A stretch of 21,525 nt of DNA from positions 1-21,525 of the forward strand of contig CABUBX010000022.1 of the NCBI GenBank assembly GCA_902489925.1, given 5' to 3'. Below, one piece after another: positions 21,471 to 21,525 of the stretch. Source of the stretch: an uncultured Lachnospiraceae bacterium (GTDB lineage: Bacteria > Bacillota > Clostridia > Lachnospirales > Lachnospiraceae). Below the pieces are notes generated by a model. The model saw only the letters and a program-made list of their open reading frames with translations, searched no databases and was not told the DNA's origin. The translations under genes were made by a program, and so were the position numbers. The first letter of the stretch is position 1; each line of letters begins with the position of its first letter.

Positions 21471-21525
21471 CGGGGTGTGGCTCAGCTTGGCTAGAGCGCC
21501 TGATTTGGGATCAGGAGGTCGCAGG
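21471..21525 (+). tRNA. tRNA-Pro (anticodon UGG), 3' end beyond window
   Basis: The acceptor 5' strand CGGGGTG, a D-arm with GCTCAGCTTGGCTAGAGC, and the anticodon arm CCTGA-TTTGGGA-TCAGG are all visible, with anticodon TGG at 21506-21508. The variable loop and the start of the T-arm (GCAGG) are present before the window ends. About 20 bases are missing. Confidence 0.93.

Noticed and set aside
1..21525. CRISPR arrays, insertion sequences, integrases and attachment repeats
   Set aside because: No regularly spaced repeats, transposase or integrase motifs, or long direct repeats were seen.

Overview
The window looks like the chromosome of a low-to-mid GC, Gram-positive anaerobe of the Clostridia, most likely a Lachnospiraceae-type gut bacterium. 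The reasons are the gene families (DUF5702- and DUF6382/FHA-type proteins inside a Tad-like pilus locus, a TSCPD-domain protein, a short 449-residue Pgi), strong GGAGG ribosome binding sites with frequent TTG/GTG starts, and an infC-rpmI-rplT operon behind an L20-type leader. The taxonomic call is inference; no rRNA is present.

Region 1 (1-7559, + strand) is a Tad/Flp-type IVb pilus or secretion locus: the C-terminal end of a TadA/CpaF ATPase whose frame is broken just upstream, two TadB/TadC-like membrane proteins (the second with a large extracytoplasmic insertion), a 53-residue Flp-type pilin too short for ordinary ORF calling, a DUF5702 protein, a TadE-like protein carrying two Cys/His modules, a small prepilin peptidase, a second TadE-like protein and a DUF6382-like/FHA membrane protein. 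The genes are tightly packed and often overlap, so they are probably one operon. Three proteins share a G-x-LTV segment before a hydrophobic helix, fitting processing by the locus's own peptidase.

Region 2 (7513-10304, - strand) holds, in transcription order, a TSCPD-domain protein, murG, a HIT-family hydrolase and an orphan histidine kinase with no sensor domain. The kinase gene overlaps the end of the FHA gene by 47 bp, tail to tail.

Region 3 (10324-16139) holds housekeeping genes, mostly each with its own promoter: MTA/SAH nucleosidase, a three-helix membrane protein of unknown function, glucose-6-phosphate isomerase, an NCS2 purine permease, and (- strand, convergent) an orphan NMT1/THI5-like substrate-binding lipoprotein.

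Region 4 (16211-19361, + strand) is the most unusual part. Behind a strong promoter it encodes an OLD-like ATPase-TOPRIM protein with a four-cysteine cluster, a ribose-5-phosphate isomerase A homologue that has lost its central catalytic segment, and a YcdX-type PHP phosphoesterase. The three genes are closely spaced and may work together; this is a hypothesis.

Region 5 (19345-21525, + strand) is the translation operon infC-rpmI-rplT with promoter, L20-type attenuator leader and terminator. infC almost certainly starts at an ATT codon. After it come a visibly AT-rich GNAT acetyltransferase gene and the first 55 bases of tRNA-Pro(UGG), cut by the window edge, with its own consensus promoter.
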